NCBI GenBank assembly: GCA_035493835.1
Contig: DATJHO010000064.1
Coordinates: forward strand, 11,635 to 75,634
DNA length: 64,000 bases
Origin: DASZTU01 sp035493835
Lineage (GTDB): Bacteria; Pseudomonadota; Alphaproteobacteria; Rhizobiales; Devosiaceae
Direction of reading: 5' to 3'
The notes below the pieces were generated by a model. It did no database searches, was not told the origin of the DNA, and was given only the letters and a program-made list of their open reading frames with translations. Of this stretch, positions 16,365-24,377 are shown in pieces; position 1 is the first letter of the stretch; each line of letters opens with the position of its first letter. A program made the translations under genes and the position numbers.

Positions 16365-18610
16365 CCTGGTGGCGCCGCACGTCGCCGAATCCCCAGCCCA
16401 AGCCCCAGCCCTCCCGCTCGGCGCGGCAGAAATCGCTGCTCGTCTGGATCGTCGGGCCGGCGACGCTCGGCGTGTTCGTCGGTCTCGGCGTCTATGGTCT
16501 GCTGCCGCTCGACCGGCTGACGCCGCTGGTGTTCGATGCCTACCAGCGACTCCATCCGCGCGCTGAGGCCGGGGCGCCGGTAACCATCGTCGATATCGAC
16601 GAGAGCTCGATGGCCAAGCTGGGGCAATGGCCCTGGCCGCGGAGCACGATCGGGCAGATCGTCGACAGGCTGGGCGAACTGGGGGCCGCGAGCATCGCCT
16701 TCGACATGGTCTTTCCCGAGCCCGACCGCTCCTCGCTGACCCAGGCGGCGGCCGATCTCGAACGCGCCGGCGCGAAAGTAGAGCTGCCGACCGGCGGGCC
16801 GTCCCTCGATAACGACACGCGCCTTGCTGAAGCGTTCGGCCGCAACAATGTGGTCGCCGGCATCGTCGTCTCCAACGAAACCGACAACCCCCTGCCCGCT
16901 CCCAAGGCCGGCTTTTCCTTTGCCGGGGCCGACCCGCACCTCTACCTCCCCCAAAATCGGGGCGGCGTCACCGACCTGAAGCCCTTGACGGACGCCGCGG
17001 CAGGCGTCGGATTTTTCTCCTTTCCGCCGAGCACGGACGGGATCGTCCGCGTGCTGCCGCTGATATCGTCGGCCCAGGGCCAGCTTTATCCGACCCTGAG
17101 CCTTGAAGCGCTGCGGGTGGCACAGGGCGCAAAGTCCATCATCATCCGCTCGACGGGCGCCAGCGGGGACGCGGACACCGGCGTTACTGCCATGACCGCC
17201 TTGCGCGACGGCGACCTCGACGTGCCGACCGGCCCCCGGGGCGAGTTCTGGGTCTACTTCTCCGGCCTCCCCTCGATGGCGACCATTCCGGCCGCAACGC
17301 TGCTCGATCCCAAGGCGAGCGCCGCCATCGCCGACAAGATCGCCGGCCATATCATCCTCGTCGGCACCAGCGCCGTGGGCCTGCGCGACCTGGTGGCGAC
17401 CCCGACCGATGCAAGCATGCCCGGCGTCCGGGTCCACGCCGAAATCATCGACCAGATCCTCGGCAAGACCTTCATTTCGCGGCCCGACTGGGCCCGCGGG
17501 GCCGAGATTTTCGCCGCGCTTGTCCTCGGCTTCATCCTCGTCGCCATCGCCCAGCGGGCCGGCGCGATCGCCAGCGCCGGCGGCGCGATCGTGCTCGTCG
17601 CTGTCGCGCTCGGCGGCTCATGGGCCGGTTTTGTCGACGGGCAATTGTTGCTCGATCCGATCCTGCCCGCCGGCGCGGTGCTGGCGGTATTCGCAGTGAC
17701 CATGCCGCTGCTGCTGCTGCTGACCGACCGGGAAAAGCAGTTCGTGCGCGGCGCCTTCGGCCGCTATCTCGCCCCCTCGTTGGTCGAGCGGCTGAGCGAC
17801 AATCCCAACGCTTTGAAACTCGGAGGCGAAACGCGCGAGCTGACGACGCTTTTTTCGGACATCCGCGGCTTTACCTCGATGTCGGAAAAGCTCGAGCCCG
17901 ACGCGCTGACGGATCTGCTCAACAGCTTCCTGACGCCGATGACCGATGTGCTGCTCAACAGCGAAGCGACCATCGACAAATATATGGGCGATGCGATCAT
18001 GGCGTTCTGGAACGCGCCGCTCGACATCGCCGACCACCGGCGCAAGTCCTGCCTTGCGGCGCTCCAGATGCTCGACGCGCTGAACCGGCTCAACGCCGAG
18101 CGTGGTTCCCAGATCCGGATCGGCGTCGGCCTCAATACCGGCAATGCCTGCGTCGGCAATCTGGGCTCGGCGCAGCGCTTCAGCTATTCGGCGATCGGGG
18201 ACAGCGTCAATCTCGCCTCCCGCGTCGAGGGCCTGACCAAGAGCTACGGCGTCTCGATCCTAACCACGGAGGCAACGCGCGCGGGCGCTGCCGAACTGGC
18301 GTTCCTCGAGGCCGATCTGGTGCGCGTGGTTGGCCGTCGCGAGCCGGTGCCGGTGCATGTCCTGCTGGGCGATGCGGCCCATGCCGAAACGCCGGAATTC
18401 CGCGCGCTGGCGGCCGCCCACGCGCGGCTGATCGCGGCCTACCGGGCCATCGAGGTCGAAGCCGCCGAAGCGGCGCTGGCCGAGGCGACGGCTCTCGCAC
18501 CGCCGGATTTCGCAAAGTTTTACGACCTCTATGCCGAAAGGCTCGGCGAAATGCGGCAGGCCCCGCCCCTTGCCGGTTGGGATGGGGTCTTCACCTCCCG
18601 CCAGAAATAG
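16361..18610 (+). CDS. CHASE2-domain adenylate cyclase (class III)
   Basis: 749 residues. One transmembrane helix (about 27-48), an extracytoplasmic CHASE2 sensor (about 50-345, with VTIVDIDESSMAKLGQWPWPRS near the start), two or three more helices (about 375-460), then a class III cyclase domain (about 485-660). The metal aspartates lie in TLFSDIRGFTSM and KYMGDAIMAFW, and the catalytic loop reads GVGLNTGNACVGNLGS followed by YSAIGDSVNLASRVE. It makes cAMP (class III cyclases of this type are normally adenylate-specific). The start codon overlaps the FecR gene stop, so the two are translationally coupled. The 20 bases at the 3' end overlap the convergent glycosyltransferase gene. Confidence 0.9.
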   Translation: MTWWRRTSPNPQPKPQPSRSARQKSLLVWIVGPATLGVFVGLGVYGLLPLDRLTPLVFDAYQRLHPRAEAGAPVTIVDIDESSMAKLGQWPWPRSTIGQIVDRLGELGAASIAFDMVFPEPDRSSLTQAAADLERAGAKVELPTGGPSLDNDTRLAEAFGRNNVVAGIVVSNETDNPLPAPKAGFSFAGADPHLYLPQNRGGVTDLKPLTDAAAGVGFFSFPPSTDGIVRVLPLISSAQGQLYPTLSLEALRVAQGAKSIIIRSTGASGDADTGVTAMTALRDGDLDVPTGPRGEFWVYFSGLPSMATIPAATLLDPKASAAIADKIAGHIILVGTSAVGLRDLVATPTDASMPGVRVHAEIIDQILGKTFISRPDWARGAEIFAALVLGFILVAIAQRAGAIASAGGAIVLVAVALGGSWAGFVDGQLLLDPILPAGAVLAVFAVTMPLLLLLTDREKQFVRGAFGRYLAPSLVERLSDNPNALKLGGETRELTTLFSDIRGFTSMSEKLEPDALTDLLNSFLTPMTDVLLNSEATIDKYMGDAIMAFWNAPLDIADHRRKSCLAALQMLDALNRLNAERGSQIRIGVGLNTGNACVGNLGSAQRFSYSAIGDSVNLASRVEGLTKSYGVSILTTEATRAGAAELAFLEADLVRVVGRREPVPVHVLLGDAAHAETPEFRALAAAHARLIAAYRAIEVEAAEAALAEATALAPPDFAKFYDLYAERLGEMRQAPPLAGWDGVFTSRQK

Positions 18611-19841
18611 CCGGGGTTCGATCCCGAGCCCCGATCAGCGAAAGCGCGGCTTCCGCCACCGTCCGCGTTGGATCGTTCGTCAGCCATCCGGCAAATTCGG
18701 GCGCGGCGGCGGCGCAGCGGCCCTTCACCTCGACATCGTCATAGGCCCGCCGCCCGACCGAGGTGAGCCAGGCCGCCTTGGCATCGGTCACGAAGCGCGC
18801 CGCGCCCAGCCCCCGCTCCAGCACGAAGCGGGCGCAGAGCTCGTTATCGAGTTCCTTGGCGATGATGACCTGCGGCAGCCCTGCGGCAAGGCAAAGCGTG
18901 GTCAGTTGCGGCCCGCCATGATGGATCACGGCGCGTGACCGCCTCAAAATCTCGGGCACCGGCACGGCCCGTTCCTCGAACTGGCACGAGCCCGCAAAAC
19001 CCAGCCGCTGATCGGTCGCCAGCTCCGGGATATAGAGCCGCATCGGCCTGTCGATAGCGCGCAAACCCGCCATGATCTCGGCATTGCCCTGCACGAAACC
19101 GTGGAGATAGACGAAAATCTCGTCCCCGTTGCTCACCGTTATCGGCCGGTCGAGGGCGGGCACATAGGGCGGCAGCATCGGGTCTCGCCGCCTCGGACCG
19201 TGGACATCGAACTCGCGCGGGCCGAAGGGATAGACCCCCTCGATCCGCAGCAGGTCCGAAAGGGCGCCGAGGGGCGGCCGGCCCGCCGTCGCCAGCCCCT
19301 TGTTGATTTCGGTGCGAACATGTTCCTCCGGCCAGGAGGGCGGTCCCTTGCTGCCTTCGCGCAGGTCAAAGCCCGCGCCATCGAGCGGCGGCAAGCAGGA
19401 CCCGGTGCCAAATGCGATTGCCGGCCGGCGGCCGCGCGCCGCAAGCACCGCCCCGAAGGCGTTTTCACTGAGGACGATATCGGGCTCGAAAAGCGCGAAC
19501 AGGCCATCGTAGTGCGCCAGCGCCGCGGCGAGCGAAGGCGGATCGGCGAGGCCGAGATTGGCGAGCGCATCCCCGAGGGCGCGCGCTTCGCGCTCCTGCC
19601 AGGGAAACGGGGCTCGGCGGCGCGCCGGCCAGACATAGTTCTGGACGACCGGAATGCCTAGCGCCGCGAACTCGCTTGCAAAGCGCAGGTCATAGAGCGC
19701 GGCAAGGCATTCCACGCCCGACCGGCGGAGATGGCCCGCGACCCCGAGCAGATTGCCGACATGGGTTCTACCGGAGCCGAATTCCCAGGCCAGGAGCGCC
19801 CGTTTCGGCCTGCCGCCCGCCGATGCGTCGATCTGGCTCAC
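18591..19841 (-). CDS. GT-B fold glycosyltransferase (UGT/MGT-like)
   Basis: 416 residues with two Rossmann-like lobes. The N-terminal lobe begins KRALLAWEFGSGRTHVGNLL. The C-terminal lobe has the sugar-nucleotide signature HHGGPQLTTLCLAAGLPQVI followed by DNELCARFVLERGLG, as in glycosyltransferase family 1. It lacks a signal peptide. The GTG start at 19841 was chosen because GGGGGGA lies nine bases before it and any longer reading would enter the divergent CorA gene. Acceptor and sugar donor are unknown. It is convergent with the cyclase gene and shares 20 bases with it. Confidence 0.8.
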   Translation of the reverse strand: MSQIDASAGGRPKRALLAWEFGSGRTHVGNLLGVAGHLRRSGVECLAALYDLRFASEFAALGIPVVQNYVWPARRRAPFPWQEREARALGDALANLGLADPPSLAAALAHYDGLFALFEPDIVLSENAFGAVLAARGRRPAIAFGTGSCLPPLDGAGFDLREGSKGPPSWPEEHVRTEINKGLATAGRPPLGALSDLLRIEGVYPFGPREFDVHGPRRRDPMLPPYVPALDRPITVSNGDEIFVYLHGFVQGNAEIMAGLRAIDRPMRLYIPELATDQRLGFAGSCQFEERAVPVPEILRRSRAVIHHGGPQLTTLCLAAGLPQVIIAKELDNELCARFVLERGLGAARFVTDAKAAWLTSVGRRAYDDVEVKGRCAAAAPEFAGWLTNDPTRTVAEAALSLIGARDRTPAISGGR

Positions 19842-19972
19842 GTCCAATTCCCCCCGGTGCTCGTTCCATTCCCCGTCGCACCCTAGTTGCTCGACGGTGG
19901 CGGCGTAAATCCTCGGGCAACATGCTATGCCAGTGGGCGCCGGAACGCATCGAGGAGCATAGGGGGGAACCA

Positions 19973-20962
19973 ATGCTGCGCATGTATGCACGCGGGAAAA
20001 ACCAGCTCATCGAACTCGCCACGCCGCCTGAGGCGCAGACTAGTGCCGAACAGCTGGTGTGGATCGATATGGTCGACCCCTCTCCCGCCGAAGACAGAAT
20101 GGTCGAGCAACTCCTCGGCCTCACCGTTCCGAGCCGGGCGGAAATGGAAGAGATCGAGCTTTCGTCCCGGCTCTACAGCGAAGGCGGCGCCGAGTTCATG
20201 ACCCTGACGGCGCTCGCCAGCCTCGATACCGACGAACCCATCAAGACGCCGGTCACCTTCATCCTCAAGGGCCCGGTCCTCGTTACCGTGCGTTATGCCG
20301 AGCCGAAGCCGTTCCTGGCCTATGTGAGCCGGGCCACGCGGACAGAAGGCGCTGCCTGCGACAGCGGCGAACTCGTGATGCTCGGGATCATCGAGGCGAT
20401 GATCGACCGCACGGCAGATGCCTTGGAGATCGTGGGCAACGAGGTGGACAAGCTCTCCCGAAGCGTCTTCCGGCAGCGTACCGCCAGCGTCAAGAAGCAA
20501 CAGCGTGACCTCGAGGCCATCATCCAGCAGGTCGGGCGCAAGAGCGAACTGCTGACGATGGTGCAAGAGAGCCTCGTCAGCATCGTGCGCCTGATCGATT
20601 TCCACGGCACCGTCGAGGCGCCGCCAAACGGCATCGACAAGGGAACCAAGCAATTGCGGCGGCTGATCAACCGCGATGCCTCCTCCCTCGGGGAGCACGC
20701 GCGGGCGCTCTCCGGCCGCCTGACTTTCCTGCTCGATGCGACGCTGGGGCTGATCAACCTGCAGCAGAACCAGATCATCAAGATCGTCTCGGTCGCCGCC
20801 CTGGTGTTCCTGCCGCCCACCCTGGTCGCCTCGGTCTATGGGATGAATTTTCACCTCATGCCCGAACTCGATTGGTCCCTCGGCTACCCCGTCGCGCTGC
20901 TGCTGATGCTGCTCTCGGCCATTTTGCCGTATTTGTTCTTCAGGGGCCGCGGCTGGCTTTGA
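19973..20962 (+). CDS. CorA-family Mg2+/metal ion transporter
   Basis: 329 residues, the usual CorA length. A large soluble alpha/beta domain comes first (VWIDMVDPSPAEDRMVEQLLG near residue 25). Long helices follow (residues about 140-260), and two C-terminal membrane helices flank the invariant selectivity motif YGMNFHLMPEL near residue 290. CorA consensus is YGMNF followed by MPE, which is matched exactly. AGGGGGGAA precedes the ATG. Magnesium is the default substrate; zinc or cobalt export by ZntB-like members cannot be excluded. Confidence 0.9.
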   Translation: MLRMYARGKNQLIELATPPEAQTSAEQLVWIDMVDPSPAEDRMVEQLLGLTVPSRAEMEEIELSSRLYSEGGAEFMTLTALASLDTDEPIKTPVTFILKGPVLVTVRYAEPKPFLAYVSRATRTEGAACDSGELVMLGIIEAMIDRTADALEIVGNEVDKLSRSVFRQRTASVKKQQRDLEAIIQQVGRKSELLTMVQESLVSIVRLIDFHGTVEAPPNGIDKGTKQLRRLINRDASSLGEHARALSGRLTFLLDATLGLINLQQNQIIKIVSVAALVFLPPTLVASVYGMNFHLMPELDWSLGYPVALLLMLLSAILPYLFFRGRGWL

Positions 20963-20981
20963 GGGCCCGCGCTGCGCCGCA

Positions 20982-21108
20982 TCTCCCCTCTTCCCTTGTG
21001 GAGAGGGTGCCCGCAGGCGGGTGAGGGGTGAGCAACCAAGCTCGGAGTTTACGGCCTGCCCTCATCCGGCGCCGACACGCCACCTTCTCCCGCAAGGGGA
21101 GAAGGAAA
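20982..21108. repeat. Palindromic intergenic repeat, family B (CTTCTCCCGCAAGGGGAGAAGG type)
   Basis: Two arms, TTCCCTTGTGGAGAGGGTG and CACCTTCTCCCGCAAGGGGAG, are linked by GTGAGGGGTG and CTCATCCGGCGCC. It fills the gap between corA and coaBC, which are convergent, so it could also serve as a bidirectional terminator. Relatives occur at about 47013, 50768 and 61970. Confidence 0.65.
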
Positions 21109-21122
21109 GAAGGGCGCCGCGA

Positions 21123-22343
21123 CTAGCCCAGCCGCTCGGCAATCAGCCCGGCGAGCCGCGTAGCGACGGCGGTTTTGTCCATTTCCGGCCACGCCTCGAC
21201 GCCCTCGCGCGTAACGATGTGGACAAGGTTGCGGTCGCCGCCCATGACCCCGCCGGGGCCCACGCCGCTATCAGGCGAGACGTCGTTGGCGACGATCAGG
21301 TCGGCGCCCTTGCGGTCCAGCTTGGCCGTGGCATTGGCAAGCAGATCTTCGGTCTCGGCGGCAAAACCGACGACGATGCGCGGCCGCTTCGCATGATGGC
21401 CGACACCGGCTAGGATGTCGGGGTTTTCCACCATTGGCGGCAGCGCGGGCGCTTCGCCGGGCCGCTTCTTGAGCTTTTCGCCGGCCACTTGCTCGAGGCG
21501 CCAATCGGCGACCGCCGCCACGAACACGGCCGCATCGGCCGGCAGCAGCGCGTCGACCTCGGCCTGCATCTCCAGCGCGGTTTCGACATGGAGGGTTTTG
21601 ACGCCCGCCGGATCGGGGATGGAAACGGGTCCGGAAACCAGCGTGACGTCCGCCCCAAGCGCGGCGAAAGCAGCCGCGATGGCGTGGCCCTGGCGGCCGG
21701 AGGATCGGTTGGCGATGTAGCGCACCGGATCGATCGGCTCGTGGGTAGGCCCGGAGGTGACAATGATCCGGCGCCCGGCCAGCGGCTTGGGGCTGTCATC
21801 GAGCAGCCGCTCGATGGCCGAAACGATCGCCAACGGCTCGGCCATGCGCCCCTCGCCCGTCTCGCCGGACTCGGCCATTTCGCCCTTTTCGGGGCCGACC
21901 ATGGCGACGCCGTCGGCGAGGAGCGCCTCGCAGTTCCGGCGCACCGCCGGGTGCGACCACATTTTTGGGTTCATCGCCGGCGCCAGCAGCACGGGCTTGT
22001 TTGCGGCCAGCAACACCGCCGAGGCGAGGTCGTCGGCGTGGCCATTGGCGAGCTTGGCCATGAGGTCGGCAGTGGCGGGCGCCACCACGATCAGGTCTGC
22101 CTCGCGCGACAGCCGGATGTGGCCGATATCGTGCTCGTCGGCCCGGTCGAACAGGTCGGTGGAAACAGGCTCGGCCGTGAGTGCGGCAAACGACAGAGGC
22201 GCAATGAAATTCTGCGCGGCGGCGGTCATGACGCAACGGACGCTGGCGCCGCGCTCGCGCAGCCGCCGGACGAGGTCGAGCGACTTGTAGGCGGCAATGC
22301 CGCCGCCCACCACCAACACGATGCGCTTGCCGGAAAGGCTCAT
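21123..22343 (-). CDS. coaBC: Bifunctional phosphopantothenoylcysteine decarboxylase/phosphopantothenate-cysteine ligase
   Basis: About 406 residues, second and third steps of coenzyme A synthesis from phosphopantothenate. The N-terminal flavoprotein decarboxylase half carries GGGIAAYKSLDLVRRL, VAPATADLMAKLANGHADDL and the substrate-clamp PAMNPKMWSHPAVRRN. The C-terminal ligase half starts at IIVTSGPTHEPIDPVRYIAN with SSGRQGHAIA, and later KLKKRPGEAP. Two starts are possible; MSLSGKR (22343) matches the usual N-terminus, and an ATG nine bases earlier is the alternative. It follows the RibD-C-like gene closely and is probably co-transcribed with it. Confidence 0.95.
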   Translation of the reverse strand: MSLSGKRIVLVVGGGIAAYKSLDLVRRLRERGASVRCVMTAAAQNFIAPLSFAALTAEPVSTDLFDRADEHDIGHIRLSREADLIVVAPATADLMAKLANGHADDLASAVLLAANKPVLLAPAMNPKMWSHPAVRRNCEALLADGVAMVGPEKGEMAESGETGEGRMAEPLAIVSAIERLLDDSPKPLAGRRIIVTSGPTHEPIDPVRYIANRSSGRQGHAIAAAFAALGADVTLVSGPVSIPDPAGVKTLHVETALEMQAEVDALLPADAAVFVAAVADWRLEQVAGEKLKKRPGEAPALPPMVENPDILAGVGHHAKRPRIVVGFAAETEDLLANATAKLDRKGADLIVANDVSPDSGVGPGGVMGGDRNLVHIVTREGVEAWPEMDKTAVATRLAGLIAERLG

Positions 22344-22356
22344 GTCGCGCATCCGG

Positions 22357-22992
22357 CTACAGGATTTCCCCGGCTGGCGGGCCGGCGTAAAATGGCCGAT
22401 CCTCGGGCGGGGGCGCCGGCCGCTCCCAGTGGGTCAAGGTCACGTTCGCTGGCACGTCGATGAGTTCGATCCTGTCAGGCAACAGGCCCGCGGCAGCGAG
22501 CACGGTGCGCGGGTGCCCCGCCGCAAAGCACGGGCGGCCGCCGGGAATGATCGTGCTATTGGTCTCGCCGAGGGCGAAGCGATTAAAGATCTCCAGGAAG
22601 TAGCCAAAAACGCCGGTGCCCCCGGTCACCGCGATCGTGCCGGAAAGGATGCCGAAGCATCGGAGCGCTGCGCCAAGGCTGGCCCCCGCCGGGTTGAAGA
22701 AAATTGCTGCCGGATCCTCGGGATCAGGTGCCATGCCAGCGACGCTGCCAGTGAAGACCAGCCGGTTCCGGCCGGTGTTGGGATGCCGGCGGTGCGCCAG
22801 CCGTCCGAGCGCAATCAGCGCGCTACGGTCGAGCGATTGCTGGAACCGCTCCCATTCCTCATCGTTGCGCAGGCCGGACGGCATATTGCCCGCCGAATCC
22901 GCGATCATCCCGTCGGACGAGACGACGGCGTGGCCCTCGACTTCGATCCCTGCGGGAATGTCGGTGGGGGGCAATGGTGGCGGTGACGGCAT
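22357..22992 (-). CDS. Dihydrofolate reductase-like (RibD C-terminal domain) protein
   Basis: 211 residues on the DHFR/RibD-C fold. HAVVSSDGMIADSAG near residue 21 corresponds to the first strand and loop of the family. LIALGRLAHRRHP near 60 corresponds to the NADPH-binding helix, and VTGGTGVFGYFLE near 123 to the glycine-rich cofactor segment. It is coupled to coaBC with a gap of only a few bases. The proline-rich first 12 residues and C-terminal tail are irregular. The substrate is unknown; a pteridine- or flavin-related reduction is only a family-level guess. Confidence 0.7.
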   Translation of the reverse strand: MPSPPPLPPTDIPAGIEVEGHAVVSSDGMIADSAGNMPSGLRNDEEWERFQQSLDRSALIALGRLAHRRHPNTGRNRLVFTGSVAGMAPDPEDPAAIFFNPAGASLGAALRCFGILSGTIAVTGGTGVFGYFLEIFNRFALGETNSTIIPGGRPCFAAGHPRTVLAAAGLLPDRIELIDVPANVTLTHWERPAPPPEDRPFYAGPPAGEIL

Positions 22993-23158
22993 GACAAGGG
23001 CCTGTGCGAGAAAATTCGTTAACGGCTAGCATCTTTTTAAGGCCATTGCTTGGGCGGAACGGCATCGATGCGAAAAATTCCTCAGCCCCGGTTTACGCAC
23101 GCCGCGATGTGAGCTATCTAGCGCCCGGTCCGGTGCGATTGTGCCGGCAGCGACGGAC

Positions 23159-23233
23159 GGGTGTGTAGCTCAGCGGGAGAGCATCGCCTTCACACGGCGG
23201 GGGTCACAGGTTCAATCCCTGTCACACCCACCA
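23159..23233 (+). tRNA. tRNA-Val (anticodon CAC)
   Basis: A complete cloverleaf. Acceptor stem GGGTGTG pairs with CACACCC, the D arm is GCTC...GAGC, the anticodon stem CGCC/GGCG encloses loop TTCACAC (anticodon CAC), the T arm is ACAGG TTCAATC CCTGT, and CCA is encoded at the 3' end. It stands alone between a reductase gene and small secreted-protein genes. No integrase or attachment-site duplicate is seen nearby. Confidence 0.95.
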
Positions 23234-23406
23234 TCCGTTGCCCGGTTTCTTGTTTCTCCACGCATATTTTGCGGCCGGTCGACTGCGGCGGGGGCCGGAT
23301 GGCCCTGCCCACCGTCCCCGGTGTGGGTAGCCGGCTACTCAGGCCATGCAACCGGCAGTCGCCGTCCATCGTTAGGTGTAGGTAACCAGCTGATGGAGAA
23401 TTCCAA

Positions 23407-23805
23407 ATGCGCATTCTTGCACTAACCACCGCGGCGGTTCTCGCCTTTGGCGCAGCTGTGCCGGCTATCGCCGATGAAAGCGGAGCAGCGGCGGGCGGCG
23501 CCGCTGGGGCTGCGACAGGCGCTGCTGCTGGCCTGTTTATTGCCGGTCCGGTCGGCGCGGTGGTCGGGGGGATAGCGGGCGCCGGAGTCGGCGCCGGTGT
23601 ATCGAGTTCCGCCCAGGACTATGCCCGCGCTCATCGCGAGGCCTCAGTTACTTACGAGGGCGACGTCCGCCCGGGCTACAGGATCGGACATGGCCTGCGC
23701 ATGTATCCCATTCCCGAGGACCAGAATTATTCCTACGTCTACGTCAACGACCGCCCTGTCCTGATCGACAACGCCACCGGCACCGTCGTCTGGGTCGGAA
23801 ACTGA
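23407..23805 (+). CDS. Exported DUF1236-type protein
   Basis: 132 residues. A signal peptide (cleavage after AIADE, about residue 22) is followed by an Ala/Gly-rich glycine-zipper-like segment (about 25-60: GGAAGAATGAAAG, VVGGIAGAGVGAGV). The C-terminal YSYVYVNDRPVLIDNATGTVVWV is the DUF1236 signature frequent in Hyphomicrobiales. The glycine zipper suggests membrane or self-association. It is followed by a good intrinsic terminator. The function of this family is not established. Confidence 0.8.
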   Translation: MRILALTTAAVLAFGAAVPAIADESGAAAGGAAGAATGAAAGLFIAGPVGAVVGGIAGAGVGAGVSSSAQDYARAHREASVTYEGDVRPGYRIGHGLRMYPIPEDQNYSYVYVNDRPVLIDNATGTVVWVGN

Positions 23806-23839
23806 CGCCGAGCCTCGAAACTGACGCCACTTTGAACCT

Positions 23840-23869
23840 GCCCCGGCCTCACGGTCGGGGCTTTTTTTT
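23840..23869 (+). terminator. Rho-independent terminator after the DUF1236 gene
   Basis: GCCCCG (23840-23845) pairs with CGGGGC (23856-23861) around a ten-base loop, and eight T residues follow directly. It lies 35 bases after the stop codon of the DUF1236 gene. Confidence 0.85.
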
Positions 23870-23926
23870 GCCGGGAACCAACTGGCGAAGGCCAAGTTCG
23901 CCCCCCGAGGGTGACAGGAGATAGCA

Positions 23927-24208
23927 ATGAAGATGAATAGATTGGTTGCCGTAGTCATTACGGCAGGAGCGCTCGGCATTGCGGCGCCCGTATTCGCTCA
24001 GGACACGAGCGCTGGGGGCTCCAACGGCGGCTCCTCGAGCCAAGGCAATGGCTCGAGCGGCGGCAATGGCCAGAATTCCCTGTCTGGCAACCACAACCCC
24101 ATCGGAAGCGCCGGTAACAACCCGAACGTCACCGACTGCACCGACGCAATGACCCGGGCTAACAACCCGACGCTCTGCGCCGGGCAGCCCGGTTTGCCGC
24201 CCCAGTAA
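23927..24208 (+). CDS. Small exported Gly/Ser/Asn-rich protein of unknown function
   Basis: 93 residues. A clear signal peptide (VVITAGALGIAAPVFAQ, cleavage near residue 25) is followed by a low-complexity GGSNGGSSSQGNGSSGG stretch and a short C-terminal part with two cysteines (DCTDAMTRANN, PTLCAG) that could form one disulfide. A GACAGGAGA ribosome site precedes the ATG. It resembles other small secreted proteins of this bacterial order, but I recognise no named family. The composition differs strongly from the neighbouring enzymes. Confidence 0.65.
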   Translation: MKMNRLVAVVITAGALGIAAPVFAQDTSAGGSNGGSSSQGNGSSGGNGQNSLSGNHNPIGSAGNNPNVTDCTDAMTRANNPTLCAGQPGLPPQ

Positions 24209-24377
24209 TGTGAGACACCGGGCAGTCTGGCCTCGAGGCCTAGGGTGTTCGGCGCGCAATCGTCCGGTCCCGCTTCGGCGGGGCCGGGCCACCGGCTCAG
24301 AATAAGTTGCGCCGAGCCGGATCGGTCGCGCTGAAATTCAGCAAAATCGCGATGCTGTCGGCGACCGGCGGGCACCG

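Noticed and set aside
23234..23406. Search for a riboswitch before the DUF1236 gene
   Set aside because: No recognisable aptamer core; only short weak hairpins.
23159..24208. tRNA-Val considered as an integration site for an island
   Set aside because: No integrase, no duplicated tRNA 3' end and no shift in composition downstream; the following genes are small ordinary exported proteins.
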